Assembly: GCF_900182595.1 (NCBI RefSeq)
Contig: NZ_FXTN01000008.1
Span: 1 to 64,000 of the forward strand
Length of the DNA stretch: 64,000 bases
Origin: Pedobacter westerhofensis
Lineage (GTDB): Bacteria; Bacteroidota; Bacteroidia; Sphingobacteriales; Sphingobacteriaceae
Direction of reading: 5' to 3'
Shown piece by piece: positions 53,511-63,282 of the stretch (position 1 is the stretch's first letter; each line of letters starts with the position of its first letter). The notes beneath the pieces were generated by a model that worked only from the letters and a program-made list of their open reading frames with translations, was not told the DNA's origin and searched no databases. The translations under genes and the position numbers were made by a program.

Positions 53511-54095
53511 CTATTGTATTTTTTGTAATTGTTGAACATACATCACCACTTTCCATCTTTGGTCAGGTGTAAGTTGTGAAGCATGCGAACCCATGTTATT
53601 TAAACCGTACATGATCGTATGGTAGATCTTTCCTTCGGACAGATCTTTCATTAAACCACCACGTGACGATGCTGCATCACCATGATAAGCAGGAACACCA
53701 GTGAATTTTTCAATCTGAACCAGGTGGCCTTTACCATCTCCCTGGTCACCATGACAAGGGCTGCAAAATACAGTGAAGTAATGTTTACCGGACAAAAGAT
53801 TCTGCGGAGATTTAGCTAATGGGTTTTTAAGGTTTAAACCGGCAGCTTCGTATCCTTCTTTGGTATTTGCATACTCATATTTTACAAAGCCGATAGGATC
53901 TGTATTTGGAGGAGGAGTCTGGTTGGTTAATCCGTCTGCAAAGTTCTTGTTGGCCCTGTTAGGCTTGTAAGCAACATTGTCATACATATTCCTTGCATAC
54001 TCTAAACCTCTGCTCTCTTTGTCCCTGCATGCCGAAAGCGATGCAATAACACTAAGAACCACACATGAGGCCAGAACTATTTTATTCTTATTCAT
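53511..54095 (-). CDS. actE: Alternative complex III subunit ActE, cytochrome c
   Basis: A 194-residue lipoprotein (lipobox VIASLSACRDK) with one heme c site CSPCHGDQG and an axial Met in MYGLNNMGSHASQL. It passes electrons from the complex onward. The ATG at 54095 places the signal peptide properly and overlaps the end of actD by 8 bp. Confidence 0.92.
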   Translation of the reverse strand: MNKNKIVLASCVVLSVIASLSACRDKESRGLEYARNMYDNVAYKPNRANKNFADGLTNQTPPPNTDPIGFVKYEYANTKEGYEAAGLNLKNPLAKSPQNLLSGKHYFTVFCSPCHGDQGDGKGHLVQIEKFTGVPAYHGDAASSRGGLMKDLSEGKIYHTIMYGLNNMGSHASQLTPDQRWKVVMYVQQLQKIQ

Positions 54096-54624
54096 AGCTA
54101 ATATACTTCCTTTCATTGTGCTTAACTTCTATAGCACCAGCGTCTTTTAATAATCCATCAATTTTACTGTGTTCGGCATTGAGTTGCGCATCAACAGCGA
54201 TAATAAATCTATCATCAGTAGCTCTTAGATCCATCACCCTTGGCGCTCTTCCAGGGAAGAGGTGGGTAGAGGCATAGTAAGATAATACCAAACCAAATGC
54301 AGTAAACAAAATGGTCAGCTCAAACATAATCGGAATAAAATCCGGCAATGCAAAGGCAGGCTTACCACCGATGTTATTTCTCCAGTCTACTACCGAGGTA
54401 AGATAGATCAGTGCAAATGCTGATACTGTACCTGTAATCCCGCAGAAAAAAGCGAGCATGTCCAGTCTGGATCTTTTAATTCCTAGTTTGGCTTCGATGC
54501 CGTGGATTGGCATAGGCGTATACACATCATGTATCTTAATGTTGTTCTCCTGCAACTTTTCAATGCCATGCAGCATTTCGTCCGGATCGCCAAAACTGCC
54601 TAAAATATATTTGATATTACTCAT
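54088..54624 (-). CDS. actD: Alternative complex III subunit ActD (DUF3341)
   Basis: A 178-residue protein with two membrane helices (LAFFCGITGTVSAFALIYLT, PIMFELTILFTAFGLVLSYY) and the DUF3341 start (YILGSFGDPDEMLHGIEKLQ). It is a structural subunit, 2 bp after actC. Confidence 0.92.
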   Translation of the reverse strand: MSNIKYILGSFGDPDEMLHGIEKLQENNIKIHDVYTPMPIHGIEAKLGIKRSRLDMLAFFCGITGTVSAFALIYLTSVVDWRNNIGGKPAFALPDFIPIMFELTILFTAFGLVLSYYASTHLFPGRAPRVMDLRATDDRFIIAVDAQLNAEHSKIDGLLKDAGAIEVKHNERKYISYE

Positions 54625-54626
54625 TG

Positions 54627-56099
54627 TTATATTTTTGCGTAATCTTCTTGTTTAACACTATCAAATTTCTCTAACGACTCTACGTATTCCTTTACGTAAG
54701 TTTTATCAAGGTGGCCTTCTTTGATCTGTTTCAGTTTAGCCTGCTCACTTGATGATTTCAAGATGATTTTCACCTCAGCTATCGCGATTGAAGGAAGAAC
54801 CCTCAGGAACAGCAGGAATAAGGTAAAGAATACACCGATTGAACCTACGAACACGCTCACATCTACCCATGTAGGATAGAACATCGCCCAGCTTGACGGA
54901 AGGTAATCACGGTGAAGTGAAGTCACGATAATTACAAAACGCTCAAACCACATCCCGATGTTTACTACAATCGAAAGGATCCAGGTAGCAGGAATGCTCA
55001 GACGGATCTTTTTGAACCAGAGTAACTGCGGAGAGATTACGTTACAGGTCATCATCATCCAGTATGCCCACCAGTAAGGACCGGTAGAACGGTTGACGAA
55101 TGCATATGCTTCATATTCAGATCCTGAATACCAGGCAATAAAGAACTCAGTGATATATGCCACACCCACAATCGATCCTGTAAGAATGATGATCTTATTC
55201 ATCGATTCGATATGGAACATGGTGATGTAGTTTTCAAGGCCCAGTACTTTACGGGCAACAAGTAACAGTGTTAATACCATCGCAAATCCGGAGAAGATCG
55301 CACCCGCCACAAAGTATGGAGGGAAGATCGTTGTATGCCATCCCGGAATTACAGATGTTGCAAAGTCCATGGATACAATCGTGTGTACAGAAAGTACCAG
55401 TGGAGTAGATATACCTGCAAGGATCAGGGACACTGTCTCAAAACGCTGCCATGTTTTCACATTACCGTTCCATCCGAAAGAGAAGATGGTGTAGATCTTG
55501 CGGCGTAATCCAACAGCACGGTCGCGGATGGTAGCGATATCCGGAAGTAAACCTGTGTACCAGAATAATAAGGATACAGAGAAGTACGTAGAGATCGCAA
55601 ACATATCCCAAACCAGCGGTGAGTTAAAGTTAACCCATAGTGACCCAAACTGGTTTGGCAAAGGTAATACCCAGTAAGCTAACCATGGCCTGCCCATGTG
55701 GGATACAACATATGTTGCAGCACAGATAACCGCAAAAATTGTCATCGCCTCTGCAGACCTGTTAATGGAGTTCCTCCAGTTCTGACGGAAGAGCAAAAGT
55801 ACCGCTGAAATCAGTGTTCCGGCGTGACCGATACCTACCCACCATACGAAGCCGGTGATATCCCATGCCCATCCTACAGTTTTGTTTAAGCCCCATGAAC
55901 CGATACCGTTCCAGAAGGTATAACTTACAGCTACCAGCCATAAGGTGGCTCCGCAAAGAGCCGCGATAAATCCAATCCACCAGGCCCTGTTAGGCTTGTT
56001 CTCAACCGGCTCAAGAATATCGCTCGTAATTTTAGCATACGTGATATCCCTTCCGGTGATCAGTGGTTCTCTTAATATTGATTCGTTATGTCCTGACAT
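54627..56099 (-). CDS. actC: Alternative complex III subunit ActC
   Basis: A 490-residue NrfD/PsrC-type membrane subunit with ten helices (WAWDITGFVWWVGIGHAGTL near residue 80, GWHTTIFPPYFVAGAIFSGF near 245). It holds the quinol site. It lies between actB and actD with short gaps of 23 and 2 bp. Confidence 0.94.
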   Translation of the reverse strand: MSGHNESILREPLITGRDITYAKITSDILEPVENKPNRAWWIGFIAALCGATLWLVAVSYTFWNGIGSWGLNKTVGWAWDITGFVWWVGIGHAGTLISAVLLLFRQNWRNSINRSAEAMTIFAVICAATYVVSHMGRPWLAYWVLPLPNQFGSLWVNFNSPLVWDMFAISTYFSVSLLFWYTGLLPDIATIRDRAVGLRRKIYTIFSFGWNGNVKTWQRFETVSLILAGISTPLVLSVHTIVSMDFATSVIPGWHTTIFPPYFVAGAIFSGFAMVLTLLLVARKVLGLENYITMFHIESMNKIIILTGSIVGVAYITEFFIAWYSGSEYEAYAFVNRSTGPYWWAYWMMMTCNVISPQLLWFKKIRLSIPATWILSIVVNIGMWFERFVIIVTSLHRDYLPSSWAMFYPTWVDVSVFVGSIGVFFTLFLLFLRVLPSIAIAEVKIILKSSSEQAKLKQIKEGHLDKTYVKEYVESLEKFDSVKQEDYAKI

Positions 56100-56122
56100 A
56101 ATGTATTTTCTTTAATATCAGC

Positions 56123-59100
56123 TTACGCTATTGTTGTTAGTGAATCTGTGTTTCTGATTTTGGTCATGTAACCTATACCTGGTTTAGTGTTTACTTCTTC
56201 CAGTACATAATAGATACGCTCACTGCGTAATGCTTTCGAAACTTCTGATTCCGGATCATTTGCGTCACCGAAAATGATTGCATTTGCTGAACAAGCCTGT
56301 TGACATGCCATTTTGATATCTCCGTCTTTTAAAGGACGTTTCTCAATTTTAGCCTGCAATTTACCAGCCTGGATACGTTGGATACACATTGAGCATTTCT
56401 CCATTACACCTCTTGAACGGGCAGTAACATCAGGGTTAAGCACTAATTGAGTAAACTCGTTGTTCAGGTAATTATCAAAACGTGAATCATTCCAGTAGTT
56501 AAACCAGTTGAAACGGCGAACTTTGTACGGGCAGTTATTTGCGCAGTAACGGGTTCCTACACAACGGTTATAAGCCATCATGTTTAATCCGTCTGAAGAG
56601 TGTGTGGTAGCCAGTACCGGACAAACCGTTTCACAAGGAGCGTGATCACAGTGCTGACATAACATCGGCTGGTGAACAACAGTCACATTGTCAAGGTTTT
56701 CCATATGAGCGATTTCTTTTTCTTCAGATATGCTCTTATCACCTTCTTCATAGCTGTAGTAGCGGTCGATACGCAACCAGTGCATTTCTCTGCGTCTGCG
56801 AACCTCATCACGTCCTACAACAGGAATATTGTTTTCTACGTTACAGGCAACGATACAAGAACCACAACCGGTACAGGCATTCAGATCGATTGCCATTACC
56901 CAGTCGTTTCCTGGTTTTTCGTATTTATCCCATAGATCGTAAGATTTATGTCCTTCTTCTTTTTTACCGGTTCCGGCAGCAGGGTTTTTCTTGAATGCCG
57001 TGAAGCTCGCTTCACGAATGATGTCCCTGCCCTCGAAAGAGTGGTGTGTTTGTGTTTGTGCCAGCTCGTAAGTACCGCCGGTTTTGCTGATCGTTACTGT
57101 AGTTGCATACTGTAATGTTCCGTTGCTGAAGCTCAGGAAAGGAAATGCGTTTTTACCAACGTTATCGCCAGCTTTACCTACTTTGGTACGTCCATATCCT
57201 AAAGCAATGGAAGCAGTACCTCTTGCCTGTCCCGGTTGAATCAGAACCGGCAGGATGATCGAGTAACCGTTGCTTCCCTTAACCTCAACAAGGTCAAATT
57301 CAGCGATACCTTTCTCTTCTGCAAACTTAGGTGCCAGGGCAACATAGTTGTCCCATGTTACTTTCGAAACAGGATCAGGTAATTCCTGCAGGAATGCGTT
57401 GTTGGCATGTTTACCGTCACGCATTGCTGCACTTTCATAAACCTGAAGCTCAACATCTTTTGCAAGTGCTTTTCCTGCGCTTAATACCGAAGGTGCTACA
57501 GCTGCAAGGGATAAGCTGAATGTATATGTTCCTGCTGGTTTAGCCGGAGCTGAGAATACACCTGTCTGCAATAATTCATTCCAGGTTTTACCGATAGAAG
57601 GTAAGATATTTTTTTCCCAGTTGTTACGTACGTACTGGAAGTATTCTTTAACAGGTGCGTTAGACCAGATCAGTAAACTCTGCTCTGCCTGACGGGAATC
57701 AAAAATTGGATTAATGGTAGGCTGTACGATAGAGTATGAACCTTCGTAAGCACTTGCATCGCCCCAGCTTTCAAGATAGTTCTGACCGGTAGCGATTACA
57801 TCACATAATGTAGATGTTTCATCTTTACGGTCTGAGAACGAAATTTTAAGCGGCACTTTGCTTAAGCCATCAGTAAATGCTTTTGCATTGGCTACATCGT
57901 AAGCAGGATTGGCATCCAGGAATAAAACAGCAGCAACTTCGCCTCTGTTCATTTCATTCTGAAGTTCTGCAAATTCTGCATCATTACCTGCGTAACGTTT
58001 GATCGGATTGTCAAGATCAATCGTAGTACCATAACTTCCGATAGCGGAGTTGATTGCATTTACGAGGATCTGTGTAGAAACGTCATTCGATCCGCAAACA
58101 ACAAGTGCTTTTCCTTTTTGCTGCAGCAGTTCCTTACCAGCAAGTTTTAAAGCTTTTTCAGCTATAACATTGTTTGGAAGGGCGCCACCTGCAAGATTTG
58201 CACCAGTGATTGCATTATATAAGGTGATCAGTGCAGCACCCTGCTCTGATAATTTAATCGGTACACGTGTATCAGCATTGGTTCCTGTCATGCTCATTCC
58301 GGCTTCGAACTGGAAGTGACGTGACATTTTACCTTTTGCCAGTGATTTGTGATTTCTGTTGGTCATGTACTGAGAAGTAAACTCTTCTCCGCTGATCCAT
58401 GTTCCCAGGAAATCGGCACCAAAACTTACAATCAGGTCTGCCCTGTTGAAGTTATATTTTGGAATAACAGCTTTTCCAAAGCTATTCTCGTTCGCTTTGA
58501 TGATACCTGTATAAGATACGGCATCATACTGAACGTGTTTAGTGGTTGGATAAGCAGCAATAAAGTCGGCCACTACTGCAAGCGTAGAAGGACTGTATAC
58601 TGATGAAGAAACAATTCTGATTTTCTTGCCCGAAGCTTTTGCTTTTGCCAGTTCTGAACTAACAAACGCATCAACTTTAGACCATGTAGTTTCATCATTC
58701 TTTAAAACCGGGGTTTTCAGTTTTGAAACATCATATAAATCTAAGACCGAAGCCTGTGCAATTGCGTCTGTACCATTATTGAATTCTCCTGCATTAGGAT
58801 TTGGTTCAATTTTAATAGGACGTCCTTCTCTGGTTTTAACCAAAATACTTTGTCCTTTGAAACTGGATACATAGTAATTCGGCACGCCCGGGATTACTTC
58901 TTCTGGTTTGATCAGGTAAGGTACTGATTTGTGTATCGGAGCAGGCTGACAAGCCGCCAGTGAAACCGCACCCAGACCAAAGCCCAGGGCTTTTAAAAAG
59001 TCACGGCGCGGGGTTACTGTACTTAACCCTGCTTCATTTAAAACATCTTCTATTGGAAGCGGCTCTGCGAATTCGTTTTTATTGCTTTCAACAAAATCGG

Positions 59101-59152
59101 AGGTCTTGTTAAATTCCTCTAAGCCTTTCCAGTATTTTTTATTGCTTTCCAT
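56123..59152 (-). CDS. actB: Alternative complex III subunit ActB (molybdopterin-like and Fe-S fusion)
   Basis: A 1009-residue periplasmic protein. A Tat-type signal (RRDFLKALGFGLGAVSLAAC) precedes a molybdopterin-oxidoreductase fold of about 650 residues, which in ActB binds no cofactor. The C-terminal 280 residues form the iron-sulfur domain with cysteine clusters CTGCGSCIVACNVEN, CQHCDHAPCETVCPV, CVGTRYCANNCPY and CSMCIQRIQAG, enough for three [4Fe-4S] and one [3Fe-4S]. Fusion of both parts is normal for Bacteroidota. Confidence 0.95.
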   Translation of the reverse strand: MESNKKYWKGLEEFNKTSDFVESNKNEFAEPLPIEDVLNEAGLSTVTPRRDFLKALGFGLGAVSLAACQPAPIHKSVPYLIKPEEVIPGVPNYYVSSFKGQSILVKTREGRPIKIEPNPNAGEFNNGTDAIAQASVLDLYDVSKLKTPVLKNDETTWSKVDAFVSSELAKAKASGKKIRIVSSSVYSPSTLAVVADFIAAYPTTKHVQYDAVSYTGIIKANENSFGKAVIPKYNFNRADLIVSFGADFLGTWISGEEFTSQYMTNRNHKSLAKGKMSRHFQFEAGMSMTGTNADTRVPIKLSEQGAALITLYNAITGANLAGGALPNNVIAEKALKLAGKELLQQKGKALVVCGSNDVSTQILVNAINSAIGSYGTTIDLDNPIKRYAGNDAEFAELQNEMNRGEVAAVLFLDANPAYDVANAKAFTDGLSKVPLKISFSDRKDETSTLCDVIATGQNYLESWGDASAYEGSYSIVQPTINPIFDSRQAEQSLLIWSNAPVKEYFQYVRNNWEKNILPSIGKTWNELLQTGVFSAPAKPAGTYTFSLSLAAVAPSVLSAGKALAKDVELQVYESAAMRDGKHANNAFLQELPDPVSKVTWDNYVALAPKFAEEKGIAEFDLVEVKGSNGYSIILPVLIQPGQARGTASIALGYGRTKVGKAGDNVGKNAFPFLSFSNGTLQYATTVTISKTGGTYELAQTQTHHSFEGRDIIREASFTAFKKNPAAGTGKKEEGHKSYDLWDKYEKPGNDWVMAIDLNACTGCGSCIVACNVENNIPVVGRDEVRRRREMHWLRIDRYYSYEEGDKSISEEKEIAHMENLDNVTVVHQPMLCQHCDHAPCETVCPVLATTHSSDGLNMMAYNRCVGTRYCANNCPYKVRRFNWFNYWNDSRFDNYLNNEFTQLVLNPDVTARSRGVMEKCSMCIQRIQAGKLQAKIEKRPLKDGDIKMACQQACSANAIIFGDANDPESEVSKALRSERIYYVLEEVNTKPGIGYMTKIRNTDSLTTIA

Positions 59153-59201
59153 TTAAGCTATATTACTGTTTATCGAACGTTCTTTTTATTAAACTCTACT
59201 A

Positions 59202-60500
59202 TTAATAGTGACATTTGCCACACTCTATTCCGCCTAAGGCTGCAGGTGTTAATTTCTCACCTTTTTTGATCTTCTCATGCGCAGCAATAATCTTTGTATA
59301 GAAAGCATTGTCTTTCACCTCTAATTTTGTGTCTTTGTGACAGTTGATACACCATTTCATGGTCAGAGGAGAATACTGATAGATCTCTGTCATGGTGTTT
59401 ACTGGTCCGTGACAAGCAAAACATACCGGCTCATTTGGTTTCAGTCCTTTTTCTTTACGGATAGCTTCTTCAGCTACAACAACGTGTTGCGAGTGGTTAA
59501 AGTAAGCGAAATCAGGAAGGTTGTGAACCTGAACCCATTCAATAGGTTTCTCTTTAGACTTATCATAAGTCATTTTATCAGCATCGTAACCTAAAGCATT
59601 GTAGATCTTCTGGATTTCAGGAGAGATATTGCCATCATGGCTGTCTCTTGCCTGAACCTGTTTGTGACAGTTCATACAAACGTTAAGAGATGGGATAGTT
59701 GCATTTCTTGATTCGAATGCACCAGCATGACAGTACTGGCAGTCGATCTGGTTTACACCAGCGTGCAGTTCGTGTGAGAACTTAATTGGCTGAGTTGGCT
59801 GGTAACCGGTGTTTACACCAGTGTTCCACATTCCCATCCATCCCCATGAACCTAAGCTGATCACTAAACACAGGATAAAGAAGAAAACGAATTTTTTGTT
59901 TTTAAACAACTGGTTGATGCCAGCCGCCATAGAAACATTTTCCTCTTCAACAATTACGACGCCCTGTTTCTGAAGGATCAAACGTTCAAGCATTTTAATT
60001 GCGCGGCCTAAGATCACCAGCACTGCGATGGAGATCAGGATCACGGCAACTACTCCTGCAAGAGAGAAGTCAGACACTTCTTCAGAAGCACCAGCTCCTG
60101 CGCCTGCAGCGTCACCTGCTTTTTTAGGCTCACCTGCTTTAATGTAAGCAAGGATGTTTTTGATATCAACCGGAGTTAATGTCGGAAATGCAGTCATCTC
60201 TGCATTTGGATTCCATTTAGACTCCTCTACTGCTTCTTTATCACCTGATGCGATAAATGCCGGAGCATTGTTAATCCATTTTAATAAAAAGGCTTCGCTC
60301 TTCAATGGAATGGCTGTCTGCAGTGCAGGACCGATTAAATCGCGGTCCAGAGCATGACATGACGTACATTTTTCTTTGAAGATCGTTCTTCCCGCTGCTG
60401 CGTCTTGTGCTTGTGTACCTGAAACGATTAAAACAGATAGAGCCGTAACCATAAATGCCGACTTCCAAACTCTTCTAATGATCAATGAGATATTCCTCAT
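59202..60500 (-). CDS. actA: Alternative complex III subunit ActA, six-heme cytochrome c
   Basis: A 432-residue protein with six CxxCH sites. One is in an N-terminal monoheme cytochrome domain (KCTSCHALDRD); the others are DCQYCHAGAF, VCMNCHKQV, VCFACHGPV, WCINCHKDT and ECGKCHY. Two membrane helices lie between the first domain and the rest. ActA usually holds five hemes; the sixth is the extra fused domain. The ATG at 60500 is used because it begins the signal peptide. First gene of the operon. Confidence 0.93.
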   Translation of the reverse strand: MRNISLIIRRVWKSAFMVTALSVLIVSGTQAQDAAAGRTIFKEKCTSCHALDRDLIGPALQTAIPLKSEAFLLKWINNAPAFIASGDKEAVEESKWNPNAEMTAFPTLTPVDIKNILAYIKAGEPKKAGDAAGAGAGASEEVSDFSLAGVVAVILISIAVLVILGRAIKMLERLILQKQGVVIVEEENVSMAAGINQLFKNKKFVFFFILCLVISLGSWGWMGMWNTGVNTGYQPTQPIKFSHELHAGVNQIDCQYCHAGAFESRNATIPSLNVCMNCHKQVQARDSHDGNISPEIQKIYNALGYDADKMTYDKSKEKPIEWVQVHNLPDFAYFNHSQHVVVAEEAIRKEKGLKPNEPVCFACHGPVNTMTEIYQYSPLTMKWCINCHKDTKLEVKDNAFYTKIIAAHEKIKKGEKLTPAALGGIECGKCHY

Positions 60501-60582
60501 AATGAGTATTTTATGCTTTATTTTAAAAAACTTTAACAACCGCAATTGATGTTTAAACTTCTGTTCTCCGTCAAAGCGTCCA

Positions 60583-60616
60583 CAAAAGTAAAATTTATTA
60601 ATTTACCAATGACAAA
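60583..60616 (-). promoter_or_regulatory. Promoter of the actA-ctaD operon
   Basis: On the minus strand TACTTTTG (60590-60583) fits TAnnTTTG and TTTG (60616-60613) lies 22 bp upstream as the -33 element. The leader to the ATG at 60500 is about 80 bases. Confidence 0.6.
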
Positions 60617-60752
60617 GAAATGACAGTAAATACAATTTATAATCATTCTAAACATTGCCTTTTTTGGGCTTTAAACGAAGAAAATCAGCAATTTTTCAAT
60701 TTTGCTGATTTTCTGATCTTCCATTTTTTTTATGAAAATTTGGAAGTTATAA

Positions 60753-61733
60753 TTACATTTTTAATATCCATGCAAAAATCAATGGAGCTACGATTGTGGC
60801 GTCAGACTCTACGATAAATTTGGGTGTATTGATATCCAGTTTTCCCCATGTGATCTTCTCATTCGGCACAGCGCCTGAGTATGAACCATATGAAGTAGTT
60901 GAATCAGAAATCTGGCAGAAATAGCTCCAGAAGGGGATATTCTCCATTTCCATATCCTGATATAACATCGGTACCACGCAGATCGGGAAATCACCGGCAA
61001 TACCACCGCCGATCTGAAAGAAGCCAATTCCTTTACCGCCGCTGTTTGCAATGTACCAGTCGGCCAGGTAGCCCATATATTCAATTCCGCTTTTCATGGT
61101 AGTAGCTTTCAGCTCGCCTTTCATCACATACGACGCGAAAATATTTCCCATTGTAGAGTCTTCCCATCCCGGTACAACTATCGGAAGGTTTTTTTCGGCA
61201 GCTGCCAGCATCCATGAGTTTTTAGGATCAATCTCATAGTACTGCTCAAGATCACCGCTCAGCAGCATTTTGTACATAAACTCATGCGGAAAATAACGCT
61301 CGCCCGCATCTTCTGCATCTTTCCAGATCTTGTGAACATGTTTCTGTAAGCGTCTGAAAGCTTCTTCTTCAGGGATACAGGTATCCGTTACACGGTTATA
61401 ATGGTTTTCCAGAAGGTCCCATTCGTCCTGCGGACTCAGGTCACGGTAGTTGGGAACACGTTTATAATGTGAATGGGCAACAAGGTTCATGATATCTTCT
61501 TCCAGGTTGGCACCTGTACATGAAATTATAGCAACCTTATCCTGACGGATCATCTCAGCCAGTGAAATACCCAGCTCTGCCGTACTCATGGCACCGGCAA
61601 GGGTGATCATCATTTTACCGCCTTCATCCAAATGTGTTTCATAGCCTTTAGCCGCATCCATCATTGCCGCTGCATTGAAATGGAGGTAATGCCCTTCCAT
61701 GAATTTAGATATTGGTCCTCTTGTTACGCTCAT
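60753..61733 (-). CDS. Deoxyhypusine synthase family protein
   Basis: A 326-residue NAD-dependent enzyme of the deoxyhypusine/homospermidine synthase family. The catalytic Lys is in NEKITWGKL near residue 297, and the NAD site covers ISCTGANLEEDIMNL and GSYSGAVPNEK. Bacteria mostly lack hypusine, so a polyamine substrate is more likely; the family member cannot be fixed from sequence. It is a single gene. Confidence 0.88.
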   Translation of the reverse strand: MSVTRGPISKFMEGHYLHFNAAAMMDAAKGYETHLDEGGKMMITLAGAMSTAELGISLAEMIRQDKVAIISCTGANLEEDIMNLVAHSHYKRVPNYRDLSPQDEWDLLENHYNRVTDTCIPEEEAFRRLQKHVHKIWKDAEDAGERYFPHEFMYKMLLSGDLEQYYEIDPKNSWMLAAAEKNLPIVVPGWEDSTMGNIFASYVMKGELKATTMKSGIEYMGYLADWYIANSGGKGIGFFQIGGGIAGDFPICVVPMLYQDMEMENIPFWSYFCQISDSTTSYGSYSGAVPNEKITWGKLDINTPKFIVESDATIVAPLIFAWILKM

Positions 61734-62075
61734 CTTATATAATGTTTTTTTATCAGGCGCAAAAATAGCAAATTATATTAAAAACATTCTGCAGGCCATG
61801 TTATCAAATAGCTAAAACCATCGCCAGTACTCATACGTTACTCTAAAAATGGCATCCGGGCTCTATATTAACTATTCAGAAAGATATATTCATTTCAAAT
61901 GTTTAATTTGGCGGCCCCTTACCTTATTATATAAGGCGCTAAAAGGCCAATGAAACCTGAATGGGATTACGTTTTACAAAGAACGACGATCTAACGCAGG
62001 CCTCATAGCATTAACGCCGAAGGCAGTCTGAAGACAAAAACAATATTACTACTGAAAGGACAATTATCTACTACT
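61734..62075. other. Divergent intergenic region
   Basis: The region contains the promoter of the deoxyhypusine-synthase-like gene: CAAAAATA at 61760-61767, which is TATTTTTG on the minus strand. Promoter elements for the plus-strand barrel gene are not clear. Nothing else is seen. Confidence 0.45.
61760..61767 (-). promoter_or_regulatory. Promoter -7 element of the deoxyhypusine-synthase-like gene
   Basis: TATTTTTG on the minus strand matches TAnnTTTG and lies 26 bp before the ATG. Confidence 0.5.
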
Positions 62076-63206
62076 GTGAAAAAACTATTTATCTGTAACT
62101 TCCTGCTGCTCTCCACTCTATCCGGCTTCGGACAAATGAAACTGATCAAACGTATGTTGTCAGAAGAGATGGACACTACCCGAAAAGCCAGCTTCATGCC
62201 CCTGCCCTTTCTTAAATATTCACAGGAAGTAGGAATGGAATTTGGTCTCGGCGCTCTGTACTCAACATATCTGGACAAAGCCGATCCGCTGAACAGAAGC
62301 TCAAACTTTGCAACGATACTATCCGTTTCCACAAAAAAACAATATAACGTCACACTCAAAGGAGATATCTGGACAAAAAATAACGACTTCCATATTATTG
62401 GGGACTTGCGTCTGCGCAGCACACCTTTTGATTTTTTTGGTATTGGCAATGAAACACTGCAGGCGAATAAAGACAGGGTTGTTCAGCACCAGATCAGAAC
62501 CGGACTTGACGTAGAAAAAAACATCTTCCCTTTTGCCTATACAGGGGTCTCAATAGGATTCGAGAGAAATACTTTTCGTGATGTGGATGCAGGCGGAATC
62601 CTGGATACCGATCCCCGTGTGCTGGACAAGACCGGTGGCAGCGTAGGTTATCTGGGCGTTTCACAAACCTACGATACAAGAAATTCAAACAACTATCCTA
62701 CAAGAGGATTTTTTGGCAGGGTAACCTATCAGTACGCACCTGATATTTTTGGTAAGGACGATTTCAGCGGCAGTCAGATCAGGGTAGTTCTCAAAAACTT
62801 CTGGCCGGTTGCCAAAAAGCTGGTGCTCGCTGTAAATGGTATTTATTACACCGTTCAGAGCAGCAACACTCCTTTCTACCTGCTGCCACAACTTGGAAAT
62901 GAAGATATCATGCGCGGATACTATGCCGGGAGATACCGGGACGAAAACCTTATAGCTGCGCAAACAGAACTGCGCTACCGCTTTAGTAACCGCTTTGGCG
63001 TGGTGGTATTTGCAGGCGGAGGCCGCGTATTTGCCAATGGCGATTTTTCCTTTAAGCAGTTTAAACCTTCAGTAGGCGGCGGGATGCGCTACTTCTTTGA
63101 TCCGGCAAAAGGCCTGAGTGTAAGAGCAGATTATGGCATCGGAGAAAAGCGGCCCAATGAAGCAAGACAATCAGGATTTTACCTGAGCCTTGCAGAAGCG
63201 TTTTAA
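62076..63206 (+). CDS. BamA/TamA-type outer membrane barrel protein
   Basis: A 376-residue protein. A signal peptide (FICNFLLLSTLSGFGQ) is followed directly by the bacterial surface antigen (D15) barrel, without POTRA domains. Conserved strands are GYLGVSQTYDTRNSNNYPTR, LPQLGNEDIMRGYYAGRYRD, FGVVVFAGGGRVFAN and VRADYGIGE. The last residue is Phe, as expected. Length is short for the family. It may be a channel or an assembly factor. Confidence 0.87.
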   Translation: MKKLFICNFLLLSTLSGFGQMKLIKRMLSEEMDTTRKASFMPLPFLKYSQEVGMEFGLGALYSTYLDKADPLNRSSNFATILSVSTKKQYNVTLKGDIWTKNNDFHIIGDLRLRSTPFDFFGIGNETLQANKDRVVQHQIRTGLDVEKNIFPFAYTGVSIGFERNTFRDVDAGGILDTDPRVLDKTGGSVGYLGVSQTYDTRNSNNYPTRGFFGRVTYQYAPDIFGKDDFSGSQIRVVLKNFWPVAKKLVLAVNGIYYTVQSSNTPFYLLPQLGNEDIMRGYYAGRYRDENLIAAQTELRYRFSNRFGVVVFAGGGRVFANGDFSFKQFKPSVGGGMRYFFDPAKGLSVRADYGIGEKRPNEARQSGFYLSLAEAF

Positions 63207-63282
63207 CCTTACTACAGGGAATAATCAGACAGGGGCCTCTCCTTCTCAACACGATATGGCAATTGGCTGAAATACCGGAAAA

